From: CAZAFM01 sp964484395
Lineage (GTDB): Bacteria; Campylobacterota; Campylobacteria; Campylobacterales; CAZAFM01
Length of the DNA: 40,266 nt
Assembly: GCA_964484395.1 (NCBI GenBank)
Contig: CAZAFM010000006.1
Coordinates: 1-40,266 of the forward strand
Direction of reading: 5' to 3'
Under the pieces are notes generated by a model, which saw nothing but the letters and a program-made list of their open reading frames with translations, was not told where the DNA came from and did not search any database. Position 1 is the stretch's first letter. Every line of letters begins with the position of its first letter. Positions 15,502-23,427 of this stretch are shown piece after piece. A program made the translations under genes and the position numbers.

Positions 15502-15862
15502 TTGTAGTTATCGCAATTTAATTGTATGGCAAAAGTCGATGGAGTTAGCTAAGCAAGTTTATTTAAAAACTAAAAATTTTCCAAAAGAAGAACTGTATGG
15601 GCTGACTTCACAAATCAGAAGATGTGCAGTGTCGATTCCAAGCAATATAGCAGAAGGAAGAGGTCGACAGAGCAATAAAGAGTTTGTGAGATTTTTGCAA
15701 ATTTCGCTGGGATCACTATTTGAGCTACAAACACAATTAGAGCTAGCATTAGAGTTTGATTATGTATCAAACATAGAAGATACATTAGAGCTATCCTTGG
15801 AGATAGAAAAAATGCTAAACTCATTAATAACAAAAAAAGGAGGAAGAGATGCCAAACTCTAA
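15482..15862 (+). CDS. four-helix-bundle protein (23S rRNA intervening-sequence/S23 family)
   Basis: 126 residues with the family hallmarks YRNLIVWQKSMELAKQVY, FPKEELYGLTSQIRRCAVSI, PSNIAEGRGRQSNKEFVRFL, and a helical C-terminus. Proteins of this family occur in rRNA intervening sequences and as free-standing genes, and are related to the Avd accessory proteins of diversity-generating retroelements; their role is unclear and RNA or DNA binding is suspected. The gene splits the wbpB-wbpD pair and is flanked by inverted purine/pyrimidine repeats. Its 3' end contains the AGGAGGAAG ribosome site of the next gene and overlaps it by 14 nt. No reverse transcriptase is in the window. Confidence 0.88.
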   Translation: MKMEGNNCSYRNLIVWQKSMELAKQVYLKTKNFPKEELYGLTSQIRRCAVSIPSNIAEGRGRQSNKEFVRFLQISLGSLFELQTQLELALEFDYVSNIEDTLELSLEIEKMLNSLITKKGGRDAKL

Positions 15863-16370
15863 CCCTTCACCACCCTTCACCCTTCACCCTTCTTCCTTCA
15901 TAGATAACGATGTAACCATAGGCGAGGGAAGCAAAATATGGCATTTCTGCCACATTATAAAAGGAAGTAAAATAGGAAAAAACTGCTCTTTTGGACAAAA
16001 CTGTGTTGTAGGACCAAATGTAACCATAGGAAGTGGTGTCAAAGTGCAGAATAATGTCTCAATCTACGAAGGTGTAGAAATAGAAGATGATGTTTTTATA
16101 GGACCAAGTGTTGTGTTTACAAATGTCATAAATCCTAGAGCATTTGTAGTTCGCAAAAATGAGTACAAAAAGACCATAGTAAAAAAAGGAGCAACAATAG
16201 GTGCAAATGCAACTATCGTGTGCGGAGTGACTATCGGAGAGTATGCTATGATAGGAGCTGGAGCAGTGGTGACTAAGGATGTAGAGCCGTATGCCCTCAT
16301 GGTTGGAGTACCAGCTAGAAAAGCAGGCTTGGTAAATAAAGAAGGGGTGATTGTTGAAAGAGATATTTAA
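15849..16370 (+). CDS. wbpD: UDP-3-amino-GlcNAcA N-acetyltransferase (WbpD/WlbB family)
   Basis: A left-handed beta-helix acyltransferase: successive hexapeptide turns from IDNDVTIGEGSKIWHFCHII through VVGPNVTIGSGVKVQNNVSI to GANATIVCGVTIGEYAMIGA, ending GVPARKAGLVNKEG. KIWHFCHI and FTNVINPRAFV are typical of WbpD/WlbB, which uses acetyl-CoA to form UDP-2,3-diacetamido-glucuronate. Residues about 3-17 (NSNPSPPFTLHPSSF) come from a CCCTTCA repeat and differ from the usual short N-terminus. A strong AGGAGG supports ATG 15849. It completes the set with the genes at 11463 and 14536. Confidence 0.9.
   Translation: MPNSNPSPPFTLHPSSFIDNDVTIGEGSKIWHFCHIIKGSKIGKNCSFGQNCVVGPNVTIGSGVKVQNNVSIYEGVEIEDDVFIGPSVVFTNVINPRAFVVRKNEYKKTIVKKGATIGANATIVCGVTIGEYAMIGAGAVVTKDVEPYALMVGVPARKAGLVNKEGVIVERDI
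15863..15901 (+). repeat. pyrimidine-rich ACCCTTC repeats, right of the four-helix-bundle gene
   Basis: CCCTTCACC followed by ACCCTTCACCCTTCACCCTT and CTTCCTTCAT. The reverse complement (GAAGGGTGAAGGGTGAAG) resembles the left array at 15455-15497. The repeat is translated as the N-terminal extension of the WbpD-like protein. Confidence 0.7.
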
Positions 16371-16481
16371 GCAAAAGCAATATTTTGAGTCTGCTCAACT
16401 TTGAAGGATGGTAGCATATATAGAAGAGATTATCAAACTTTTAACTTCAATAGTAAAAAGTAGTCAAGGGAATAGATGAAT

Positions 16482-16510
16482 AATTTAAAATTTAAAATTT
16501 AAAATTAAAT
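16482..16510. repeat. TTTAAAA tandem repeat in the 16371-16586 spacer
   Basis: Three 7-bp TTTAAAA units (16484-16504) lie in the spacer between the wbpD-like gene and the AAA ATPase gene. To its left is a 23-codon ORF (16408-16479, core YIEEIIKLLTSIVKSSQ) that resembles the last helix of a four-helix-bundle protein and may be a remnant of one. The right part of the spacer is the ATPase promoter. Confidence 0.6.
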
Positions 16511-16525
16511 GTCTGTAAATTGGGC

Positions 16526-16554
16526 TTGATTTTCATTATAGTATTTACTATAAT
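16526..16554 (+). promoter_or_regulatory. promoter/operator of the AAA ATPase gene (copy 2)
   Basis: TTGATT (16526-16531), 17 nt, TATAAT (16549-16554). A 20-bp palindrome ATTATAGTATTTACTATAAT (16535-16554; 9-bp arms, 2-nt centre) covers the -10, and a second TATAAT lies at 16564-16569 in a 15-bp near-direct repeat. The position suits a repressor site. A closely similar element is at 12997-13025. Confidence 0.7.
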
Positions 16555-16586
16555 AGTATGTACTATAATACAAAAAGGTATAATTG

Positions 16587-17708
16587 ATGGCTGTAGATAG
16601 AAATCCATTTTATTTTGGTAATGAAGTGGGTGGTGATGATTTTTGTAATAGAGTAAAAGAGCTAGATGAGCTTAAAAAAGATAGTATGAGTGGACAAAAT
16701 GTCCTTCTATATGCTCCAAGACGCTTTGGCAAAACATCACTTCTGAAAAAACTCAAGAAAGAGCTAGATGTAAACCAAGAATATAAATTCATTTATATGG
16801 ATATTTTTAGCATCTCAAGTGTTGATGAGTTTATACAAAAATACTTTAGCCTGATAGCCAAAAGCTTTGAGAATGACTCTTCAAAAGCTATGGAACTTTT
16901 TAAAAACATACTTAAGATAAGACCAAACATCACAATGACTCTAAGTCCTTCAGGTGATATCTCCTATGGGCTATCTTTTGCAAAAAAAGAGCAGATGCAG
17001 ACTCTTGAAGATGTGTTAAATCTACCATTGGTTTATTCAAAAAAGTTCAACAAAAAAGTGATTGTTGTGTTTGATGAGTTTCAAGAAATTGAACAGCTAG
17101 AGTTAGAAAAAAAACTAAGAAGTGTAATTCAAAGCCACTCTAGAGAGGTTTCATATATATTTTGTGGTAGCAAAAAGTCAGTTTTGACACAGATGTTTAA
17201 TGATGAATCAAGGGCGTTTTATAAAGGTGTAAAGCATATTCACATAAATGAGATAGCACTAGATGACTGGCTAGTTTTTATAACAGAGAAGTTTAAAAAG
17301 AGTGGCAAAGTGATAGATAGAAGACATATAGAAGAGGCTTATAAAATCACACAAGGCTTTCCCTATTATATGCAGCAAATCATGGCGGTTGTTTGGGACA
17401 AAACATCAAAAGAGGTAAGTGATGGGGTTTTGAAAGAGGCATTAGGACTGATAGTTGAGAGGGAGTATGATCTCTATAGTACTATATGGTCACAGCTTAC
17501 ACCAAATCAAAAAAGTAGCTTAAAATACATATTGCAAACAGAAGGCGTAGATATGTATAGTAATGAAAATCTAAGTAACTCACCATTTTCAGCAAGTACC
17601 TTAAAAAGCACCCTAGAAGCACTTATCAAAAAAGATATCTGTGATAAAAGTAGTAATAGATACTATTTAGTAGACCCATTTATGAAATACTGGCTGGAGA
17701 GTCTCTAA
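16587..17708 (+). CDS. AAA ATPase of the PF01637-like group
   Basis: 373 residues. Walker A is APRRFGKTS (43-51) and Walker B is VIVVFDEFQEIEQ, followed by FCGSKKSVL as sensor segment. ITQGFPYYMQQI and a C-terminal winged-helix-like part ending YYLVDPFMKYWLESL complete the pattern of single-gene ATPases abundant in archaea and scattered in bacteria. Function is unknown; a switch or defence-related role has been suggested for relatives. ATG 16587 is preferred to the adjacent TTG 16584, with AAAAGG about 8 nt upstream. It has its own palindromic promoter and is unrelated to the glycan pathway, so it is likely an inserted accessory gene. Confidence 0.85.
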   Translation: MAVDRNPFYFGNEVGGDDFCNRVKELDELKKDSMSGQNVLLYAPRRFGKTSLLKKLKKELDVNQEYKFIYMDIFSISSVDEFIQKYFSLIAKSFENDSSKAMELFKNILKIRPNITMTLSPSGDISYGLSFAKKEQMQTLEDVLNLPLVYSKKFNKKVIVVFDEFQEIEQLELEKKLRSVIQSHSREVSYIFCGSKKSVLTQMFNDESRAFYKGVKHIHINEIALDDWLVFITEKFKKSGKVIDRRHIEEAYKITQGFPYYMQQIMAVVWDKTSKEVSDGVLKEALGLIVEREYDLYSTIWSQLTPNQKSSLKYILQTEGVDMYSNENLSNSPFSASTLKSTLEALIKKDICDKSSNRYYLVDPFMKYWLESL

Positions 17709-17796
17709 TGATAGTTTTTATGATACCAGTGGGATTTCGATAAATTTCGCAGACTTGCTAATAGGTAATTAGAAAAATTTAGTAAAATCACAATGT

Positions 17797-17802
17797 TATA
17801 AT
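17797..17802 (+). promoter_or_regulatory. candidate -10 box for the methyltransferase gene
   Basis: A perfect TATAAT in the 148-nt spacer after the ATPase gene, 55 nt before ATG 17857. No matching -35 is visible, which is common in this phylum. GGAAG precedes the start codon. Confidence 0.4.
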
Positions 17803-17856
17803 GATGTGTGCTAATTTAGTGAATATTATTGCAAAATTCGGATTTAAGGAAGAAAA

Positions 17857-18540
17857 ATGAGCTTTGAAGTAGCATCAGAAGAGATAGAAGATTTAAGAGA
17901 GAAGCTAGTAGCTGAAAAAAGAGAGATAGAGATAGTAGACTTCGGAGCTGGGGCTGATGGAAAAAGAACTCAGGCTCAGATGGACAAAGGTGTAGTTATA
18001 AAAAGCTCTACAGAGTTTTGTGGTATAGGTGTAAAAAACGAGTGGGCAAAGAAGCTCTACTCTATTGTAGAAAACAAATCTCCAGAGACTATCCTTGAGC
18101 TAGGAACTTGCTGTGGTCTCTCATCAGCATATATGAGCAAAGCAGCACCTAGTGCATCCATAGTCACGCTTGAAGGCTCTCCTGCACTAGCTGATATTGC
18201 AAAAGAGAACCTAAAAACACTAAAATGTGAAAATGTAAAAGTCTTCATAGGACGCTTCAAGGAGACTCTACCAAAAGTGCTAAGCAGTATCAAGGGGGTT
18301 GATTTTGCCTTTATAGATGGACATCATGATAGAGATGCTACGATTGATTATTATAGAAAACTCCTACCATATCTAAATCCTCATGGTGTGCTAGTTTTTG
18401 ATGATATATCTTGGAGTGAGGGTATGAGAGAGGCTTGGGAGTTTATCTCCAAAGATGCAGATGCCAAAAAGGTAGTAACAACCCAGAAGTTTGGAATACT
18501 ATACTTTGGTGAAGAGTTTATCTACTACCAAAATGACTAG
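17857..18540 (+). CDS. class I SAM-dependent methyltransferase (O-methyltransferase-like)
   Basis: 227 residues with motif I ILELGTCCGLSSAYM, acidic motif II IVTLEGSP, FIGRFKETLP, and FAFIDGHHDRDATIDYYRKL followed by GVLVFDDI, the pattern of Methyltransf_24-type enzymes. The Asp/His-rich segments suggest a metal-assisted O-methyltransferase. It probably methylates a sugar hydroxyl of the surface glycan, but substrate assignment is inference. It is the last + strand gene of the polysaccharide region and faces amrB head-to-head at its 3' end. An imperfect hairpin (GAGCATC 18557-18563 / GATGCTC 18575-18581) separates them, without a T-run. Confidence 0.82.
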   Translation: MSFEVASEEIEDLREKLVAEKREIEIVDFGAGADGKRTQAQMDKGVVIKSSTEFCGIGVKNEWAKKLYSIVENKSPETILELGTCCGLSSAYMSKAAPSASIVTLEGSPALADIAKENLKTLKCENVKVFIGRFKETLPKVLSSIKGVDFAFIDGHHDRDATIDYYRKLLPYLNPHGVLVFDDISWSEGMREAWEFISKDADAKKVVTTQKFGILYFGEEFIYYQND

Positions 18541-18585
18541 GTTTTCATACGACATAGAGCATCTCAGAGACTACGATGCTCCAAG

Positions 18586-19365
18586 CTAACCCTCAAAAAC
18601 AGCGCTCATATATCCTACGACTCTATTTGTATCTCCGCTTGCATCTGCACTTGTGCGATAGTCAAGTAGTTTGGGTTTTAGGTCTTTTTGCTTTGCTGCA
18701 CTCAAGAGTGCGTATATACCCGGGGCGCCACATGCTTCACAGCCAGTTTGAATCTTTGATGCTTCTAAGTGTTTGACTGCTTCTAGGCAGATACTATCTA
18801 GCCTTTTTGCCTCATCTAGAGTGTAGAAATGGCTAAGGTCAGTACTTATTATTAGAAGTGTTTTAGCTTCATCAAGTACCATATTTACACACTTTTTGAT
18901 GGACTCTATATCTGCTTGTCCATAGACTATCTCAACTATTTTTGCTTTTGGGAGGTACTTTTTTACAAAAGAGAACTGTGTCTCGGTACTATGCTCTTTA
19001 TGTGCCTCACTCTCAAATGTCACTCCTTCTATACTCCTAAGCCTATTAGCAAGCTGCTTATCAAACTCTATATCACCATAAGGAGTTTCTACACTATCAA
19101 ACTCTCCAACACTTATCTTTTCAAAGTAGTGATGGTGAGAGGGACCTATAATGACCACTCTTTCAAACTCTGCTGGCTCTATACTTCTATAAGCCTCATT
19201 TGCACTATATCCAGAGAAAATATATCCCGCGTGAGGAGCTATGAGTGCTTTTATCTTGTTGGTTTTTTCAGCTTTAGAGAACTTATCAAACTCTCTTATT
19301 AAAGCGTCAATGTCACTACTTGAATTAGGATAAAAACTACCTGCAAAAAAACTATTTCGTCTCAT
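18586..19365 (-). CDS. amrB: AmmeMemoRadiSam system protein B (Memo/AmrB family)
   Basis: The Memo fold is clear from SFYPNSSSDIDALI near the N-terminus, IAPHAGYIFSGYSANEAY (metal-site His), VVIIGPSHHHYF, TETQFSFVKKYLP, STDLSHFY and TGCEACGAPGIYALL, in 259 residues as usual. These proteins resemble class III extradiol dioxygenases and often occur with an AMMECR1 protein (AmrA) and a radical SAM protein (AmrS); neither partner is adjacent here. The biochemical role is unsettled. It is transcribed alone on the - strand from the spacer at 19366-19462, divergent from the EAL-HDOD gene. Confidence 0.92.
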   Translation of the reverse strand: MRRNSFFAGSFYPNSSSDIDALIREFDKFSKAEKTNKIKALIAPHAGYIFSGYSANEAYRSIEPAEFERVVIIGPSHHHYFEKISVGEFDSVETPYGDIEFDKQLANRLRSIEGVTFESEAHKEHSTETQFSFVKKYLPKAKIVEIVYGQADIESIKKCVNMVLDEAKTLLIISTDLSHFYTLDEAKRLDSICLEAVKHLEASKIQTGCEACGAPGIYALLSAAKQKDLKPKLLDYRTSADASGDTNRVVGYMSAVFEG

Positions 19366-19462
19366 TATGCCTCCTTTGTTTAGGACTAACTATATCATTT
19401 ATTTTTTAAGAGAAATTAAGATATTATAAGCAAAGCTCAGAAATAAGAAATGGAGTATATTA

Positions 19463-20674
19463 ATGGCAAAAGCGTTTGTAGCTAGGCAGCAGATACAAAA
19501 CATTAATGGAAAAGTAGAAGGTTACGAACTTCTCTTTAGAGGACCTGATGGATATGTAGAAATTATCACCTCAAACCTGCTTGCTACATCCAAGGTTCTA
19601 CTAAACACTCTTACGCATATGGATTTCAAGGAGGTCATTGGTGAGGGAAACAAAGCTTTTATAAATATAGACCATGATGTACTTTTTTCAGGAATTATAT
19701 CTCTACTTGACCCTAAGTATTTTGTGATAGAACTTCTAGAGACCACTGAAGTATCAGCAGAGCTTATAGAGAGATTAAAAAAACTCAGAAAAGATGGATT
19801 TTCAGTTGCATTAGATGATTTTGACTGCAAGGTTGAGACTTTTAAGAAGTACGCCTCTATTATGCCATTCTTAGATTATATAAAGTTTGATCTAAAAACA
19901 ATGGAGCCAGGAAACTCAAAAAAGTTTTTAGCACACTTCCATAAGGATGGAAAAAAGACCATCGCTGAAAAAATAGAGGACTATGATGAGTTTAAAGCTG
20001 CTATGAGTGATGGGTATAAGCTTTTTCAAGGTTATCACTTTCATAAACCTGAAATTGTAGAGATGGAAGTACCTACTGAGACAGCAAAAACTACCATACT
20101 TCACCTCATATCACTACTAAAAAACAACAAAGAGACAAGCGAGATAGAGAAGTATGCTAGAACTCAGCCTGATTTAGTCTATAATCTTCTAAAATACCTA
20201 AACTCCCCATCAATTGGGCTAACAGAGAAAATAACATCTTTAAAGCACGCCATGAATATGCTTGGGCGAGTAAAGCTTATGAGGTGGCTACTTATGTATC
20301 TCTATGCTGAGTCAGCTGGTGACCCTATCTCAAAAAGCCTACTAGAAACAGCTATGCACAGAGCGCATACAATGGAAAAACTCTCAAATAAAGATGACCG
20401 TGATAGAGCCTTCCTAACAGGTATGTTTTCACTTCTAGATGTTCTTTTTAATGCTCCTATGGATGTGATTTTACGAGGGGTACCACTTGAAAACTCTATA
20501 ACTTCAGCTATTAAAAGCAGAAGTGGACCATTAGGAAGTATGCTAGCACAAATAGAGGAGGATGAAAAAAGAAAGCTAAAAGAGCTTTTTGATGAAAACT
20601 ACGACAAGCTAAGCTCAAGTGACCTTCTTATGCTTCTTAGAAAAAACAACATAGTAGTCAAAGACTTTGAATGA
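19463..20674 (+). CDS. EAL-HDOD signalling protein (YuxH type)
   Basis: The N-terminal half (about 1-200) is an EAL phosphodiesterase-like domain: GYELLFRG replaces the EAL signature, with FINIDHDVLF, FVIELLET, ALDDFD, IKFDLKTM and QGYHFHKP. The C-terminal half (about 205-403) is an HDOD domain (TQPDLVYNLLKYLNSPSIGL, KHAMNMLGRVKLMRWLLMYL). Most metal-ligand positions of EAL domains seem retained, but YuxH-type proteins are often catalytically silent, so c-di-GMP turnover is uncertain. GGAG 8 nt before ATG 19463. It overlaps pseF by 4 nt, which places it in that transcript. Confidence 0.9.
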   Translation: MAKAFVARQQIQNINGKVEGYELLFRGPDGYVEIITSNLLATSKVLLNTLTHMDFKEVIGEGNKAFINIDHDVLFSGIISLLDPKYFVIELLETTEVSAELIERLKKLRKDGFSVALDDFDCKVETFKKYASIMPFLDYIKFDLKTMEPGNSKKFLAHFHKDGKKTIAEKIEDYDEFKAAMSDGYKLFQGYHFHKPEIVEMEVPTETAKTTILHLISLLKNNKETSEIEKYARTQPDLVYNLLKYLNSPSIGLTEKITSLKHAMNMLGRVKLMRWLLMYLYAESAGDPISKSLLETAMHRAHTMEKLSNKDDRDRAFLTGMFSLLDVLFNAPMDVILRGVPLENSITSAIKSRSGPLGSMLAQIEEDEKRKLKELFDENYDKLSSSDLLMLLRKNNIVVKDFE

Positions 20675-21348
20675 TAGTTGCCTTTATCCCAGCTAGAGGT
20701 GGAAGCAAAAGGATACCTAAAAAAAACATCAAAGATTTTTTAGGAAAACCCATCATCTACTACTCTATAAAAAACGCCCTAGATTCTAAGCTTTTTGATA
20801 GAGTCATTGTCTCTACTGATAGTGAAGAGATAGCAAGTGTGGCTAAGGGCTTTGGAGCTGAGGTTCCTTTTTTGCGACCAAGAGAGCTTGCTGATGACTT
20901 TAGCGGGACTAACTCCGTAGTAGCTCATGGACTACAAGCTTTTGAAAAAAAATGCCAGATAGCTTGCTGTATCTATCCTACTGCACCACTTATGAGGGTA
21001 GAGGACTTGAAAAATGGTTTTTCTATAATAAAAAAATATGATGTTGATTTTGTCTTTTCTGCTAAAAAATATGACTATAACCCATTTAGAGGATTTGTAC
21101 TCAAAAACGGCACTCCAAAGATGCTCTTTCCAGAGCATAAAATGACAAGAAGCCAAGACTTAGATGAGGTATATCATGATGCAGCTCAGTTTTACTGGGG
21201 CAGGCGAGAGGCTTTTATAGAGGATAGAGTGCTTTTTGGTAAAAAGAGTATGGTAGTTCCTATAGACCCTCTATATGTTCAAGATATAGATACACTTGAA
21301 GATTGGAAAATGGCTGAAGCTAGATTCACATATCTACACACAAAATAA
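20671..21348 (+). CDS. pseF: pseudaminic acid cytidylyltransferase (CMP-sialic acid synthetase family)
   Basis: IPARGGSKRIPKKNIKDFLG (6-25) is the CTP-binding signature. VIVSTDSEEIA, CCIYPTAPLM, MTRSQDLDEVYHDAAQFYWG and the C-terminal PIDPLYVQDIDTLEDW match PseF more closely than NeuA. It activates pseudaminic acid with CTP, the last cytosolic step before flagellin or surface glycan transfer. The other pse genes are outside the window. It is translationally coupled to the EAL-HDOD gene (ATGA overlap) and followed by a weak terminator-like hairpin. Confidence 0.88.
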   Translation: MIVAFIPARGGSKRIPKKNIKDFLGKPIIYYSIKNALDSKLFDRVIVSTDSEEIASVAKGFGAEVPFLRPRELADDFSGTNSVVAHGLQAFEKKCQIACCIYPTAPLMRVEDLKNGFSIIKKYDVDFVFSAKKYDYNPFRGFVLKNGTPKMLFPEHKMTRSQDLDEVYHDAAQFYWGRREAFIEDRVLFGKKSMVVPIDPLYVQDIDTLEDWKMAEARFTYLHTK

Positions 21349-21350
21349 TC

Positions 21351-21376
21351 TGCCTATAAAAGAGGCAATCTTTTAT
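21351..21376 (+). terminator. weak intrinsic terminator after pseF
   Basis: TGCCT (21351-21355) and AGGCA (21363-21367) can pair around a 7-nt loop, followed by ATCTTTTAT. The stem is only 5 bp, so efficiency is doubtful. The rpe promoter lies just beyond. Confidence 0.4.
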
Positions 21377-21399
21377 CCCTCCTTAAAGTCTCTTTTTAT

Positions 21400-21405
21400 T
21401 ATAAT
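21400..21405 (+). promoter_or_regulatory. candidate -10 box for rpe-trpF-exonuclease
   Basis: TATAAT in a T-rich context, 32 nt before ATG 21438. No -35 consensus is seen; T-rich upstream DNA without a -35 is typical for this phylum. Confidence 0.5.
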
Positions 21406-21437
21406 TCCACAAACAATAACTCATTTTTAGGTTTTTT

Positions 21438-22079
21438 ATGGAAGTAGCTCCTAGTATACTCTCTGCTGATTTTGGAAATCTAGCACGGGAAGTAAAAGAT
21501 ATATGTGATAGTGGTGCGGACTTTGTCCATGTTGATGTTATGGATGGACATTTTGTGCCAAATCTAACTATTGGTCCAGTAGTTGTCCAAGCTGTAGCAA
21601 AAGTAGCTACTAAGCCACTTGATATTCACCTAATGGTGGAGAATAATAGCTTCTTTGTAGATCTTTTTGCAGATATCAAGCCAAAGTACATAAGCTTCCA
21701 CATAGAAGAGGAGAAGCACGCCCATAGACTAACTCAAAAAATACGCTCTCTAGATATAAGTCCCGCAGTAGTGCTAAACCCACACACTCCACTTGAGTCC
21801 ATAGACTACCTATTAGAAGAGCTTGATATGGTGTTAATTATGAGTGTAAATCCGGGCTTTGGTGGGCAGAAGTTTATAGATAGTGCTTTAAAAAAGATAG
21901 AACATCTAAAAAATATGATAGTAACAAGAGGACTAAAAACAAAAATAGAGATAGATGGTGGAGTAAATGATAAAAATATCAAATCCCTAGCTTCAGCGGG
22001 TGTTGATATTGCAGTAGCTGGAAGCTATGTTTTTGGAGCTGATGATATGAAAAAAGCGATTGGATCATTAAAAGTTTGA
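21438..22079 (+). CDS. rpe: ribulose-phosphate 3-epimerase
   Basis: A TIM-barrel enzyme that interconverts ribulose 5-phosphate and xylulose 5-phosphate. Motifs: APSILSADFGNL at the N-terminus, HVDVMDGHFVPNLTIGP (metal His/Asp), DIHLMV, ILMSVNPGFGGQKFI-type phosphate-loop segment, and EIDGGVNDKNIKSLASAGVD. It has 213 residues, as usual for bacteria. It heads a coupled set rpe-trpF-exonuclease in which each later gene starts with a TTG inside the previous stop region. Confidence 0.97.
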   Translation: MEVAPSILSADFGNLAREVKDICDSGADFVHVDVMDGHFVPNLTIGPVVVQAVAKVATKPLDIHLMVENNSFFVDLFADIKPKYISFHIEEEKHAHRLTQKIRSLDISPAVVLNPHTPLESIDYLLEELDMVLIMSVNPGFGGQKFIDSALKKIEHLKNMIVTRGLKTKIEIDGGVNDKNIKSLASAGVDIAVAGSYVFGADDMKKAIGSLKV

Positions 22080-22657
22080 GAGTCAAAATCTGCGGAATAA
22101 CCACACTTGAAGATGCAATAGTTTGTGAAAAAAATGGAGCTGATGCTATAGGATTTATACTATACAAGCCCTCATCTAGATACATCAAACCTGAAGCTAT
22201 CCGCGAAATCACAAAAAACCTCTCTCCTTTTATTAGTAAAGTTGGGGTTTTTGTAGAAGAAGATAGTGCTTTTGTAGATGAAGTAGTGGAGTTTTGCAAG
22301 CTAGATGTAGCTCAGATATATGGAAAAACCACCAACCTAGGTGAGCTAAAGTCAAACTACATAGAGGTAGTACAAGCTAAAAGCAAAGATGATATACAAG
22401 AACACAGAGAGTTCAAGCTCATAGATGCTCATGTCAAAGAGTATGGTGGAGAAGGGAAGCGTATCCCTTTGGAGTGGTTTAAAAACAGAGATAACTCAAA
22501 AACAATCCTAGCAGGTGGAATAAATGAGACAAATATAGATGAAGTTCGTCCGTATGGCTTTTATGGAGTGGATGTTAGTAGTGGAGTAGAGAGCACTAAG
22601 GGCGTAAAGTCAAAAGAGATGATAGAGAGATTTTTAAAAAAGGTCAGGGGATTTTGA
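22076..22657 (+). CDS. trpF: phosphoribosylanthranilate isomerase
   Basis: The third committed step of tryptophan synthesis, an Amadori rearrangement in a TIM barrel. RVKICGITTLEDA carries the catalytic Cys, GFILYKPSSRYIKPEAI and VGVFVEE follow, and ILAGGINETNIDEV plus GVDVSSGVESTKGVKSKEMI give the phosphate-binding and catalytic Asp segments. The start is TTG 22076, overlapping the rpe stop by 4 nt; residues from the second codon match the family start. The pairing with rpe rather than other trp genes reflects scattered trp genes. Confidence 0.95.
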   Translation: MRVKICGITTLEDAIVCEKNGADAIGFILYKPSSRYIKPEAIREITKNLSPFISKVGVFVEEDSAFVDEVVEFCKLDVAQIYGKTTNLGELKSNYIEVVQAKSKDDIQEHREFKLIDAHVKEYGGEGKRIPLEWFKNRDNSKTILAGGINETNIDEVRPYGFYGVDVSSGVESTKGVKSKEMIERFLKKVRGF

Positions 22658-23418
22658 AAAAAAAGATAGAGAAGATAGTAAAAAAACTAAAAACAAACCC
22701 CAAAAAGGAGGAGTTTTTACTATTCCTACAAAGCATGGAGGGGCTTTTTGCTAGTGGAGATGAGAGCTTTGAATATATCAAATCATGTGGTATGCCCATA
22801 GATGAGAGAGATGGGGTGGTTTTTTTAAAAACTATGAATACTCCATACGAAAAAGAGCTTTTTTGTATAGTAGATATAGAAACAAACGGAAGTAAGCCAA
22901 TAAACTCACAGATTATCGAGCTAGGTGCGGTAAAGATGAGAGGTACTGAAGTTATAGATAGATTTGAGAGTTTCTGTTTTTCTGATTTTGTGCCTGAGTA
23001 TGTAACAAAGGTTACAAACATCACAAAAAAAGACTTAGTAGGCGCCCCAACTATGAAAGATGTACTCAAGGAGTTCAAGCTTTTTTTAGGAGATGCTCTT
23101 TTTGTAGCTCATAATGTAGAGTTTGACTACAGTTTCATCTCCGCTATGCTATCCAAAAACTCCCTAGGTGTGCTTACAAATCGCAAACTATGCACCATAG
23201 AGCTAGCCAAAAAAACCATAGAGTCTGAAAAGTATGGGCTAGAGTTTCTAAACGCCTACTTAGAAATAAATACAGAAGTAAGCCACAGAGCCTACGCAGA
23301 TGCCTTGACTGCAGCAAAACTCCTAGAAATATGCCTCAAAAATGTCCCAGAAGATGTAAAGACTACTGAGGAGCTAATAGACTTCTCTAAGCACAATATA
23401 AAAAAAAGAAAGAAGTAG
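22654..23418 (+). CDS. DnaQ-like 3'-5' exonuclease (DEDDh)
   Basis: The exonuclease core begins at about residue 68. It shows the DEDDh acid set: DIETNG (Exo I), AHNVEFDYSF (Exo II) and HRAYADALTAAKLL (Exo III His/Asp). It may serve as a DNA polymerase III epsilon-type proofreader or a stand-alone exonuclease; the extra N-terminal about 65 residues (KKIEKIVKKLKTNPKKEEFL) are not part of the core and are of unknown role. Start TTG 22654 lies within the trpF stop with AGGGG 5 nt upstream. The frame is intact to 23418. Confidence 0.88.
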   Translation: MKKKIEKIVKKLKTNPKKEEFLLFLQSMEGLFASGDESFEYIKSCGMPIDERDGVVFLKTMNTPYEKELFCIVDIETNGSKPINSQIIELGAVKMRGTEVIDRFESFCFSDFVPEYVTKVTNITKKDLVGAPTMKDVLKEFKLFLGDALFVAHNVEFDYSFISAMLSKNSLGVLTNRKLCTIELAKKTIESEKYGLEFLNAYLEINTEVSHRAYADALTAAKLLEICLKNVPEDVKTTEELIDFSKHNIKKRKK

Positions 23419-23427
23419 AGTTGTAGT

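Noticed and set aside
15482..15862. rRNA intervening sequence
   Set aside because: The four-helix-bundle gene belongs to that protein family, but no rRNA sequence surrounds it.
15455..15901. Diversity-generating retroelement
   Set aside because: The four-helix-bundle protein is related to Avd, but there is no reverse transcriptase, template repeat or variable repeat in the window.
16408..16479. 23-codon ORF resembling the last helix of a four-helix-bundle protein
   Set aside because: Too short and without the family core; noted only as a possible remnant in the spacer.
18533..18589. 18-codon ORF (MTRFSYDIEHLRDYDAPS) after the methyltransferase
   Set aside because: It has a weak ribosome site, is very short and ends inside the convergent amrB gene; a chance frame or fragment cannot be told apart.
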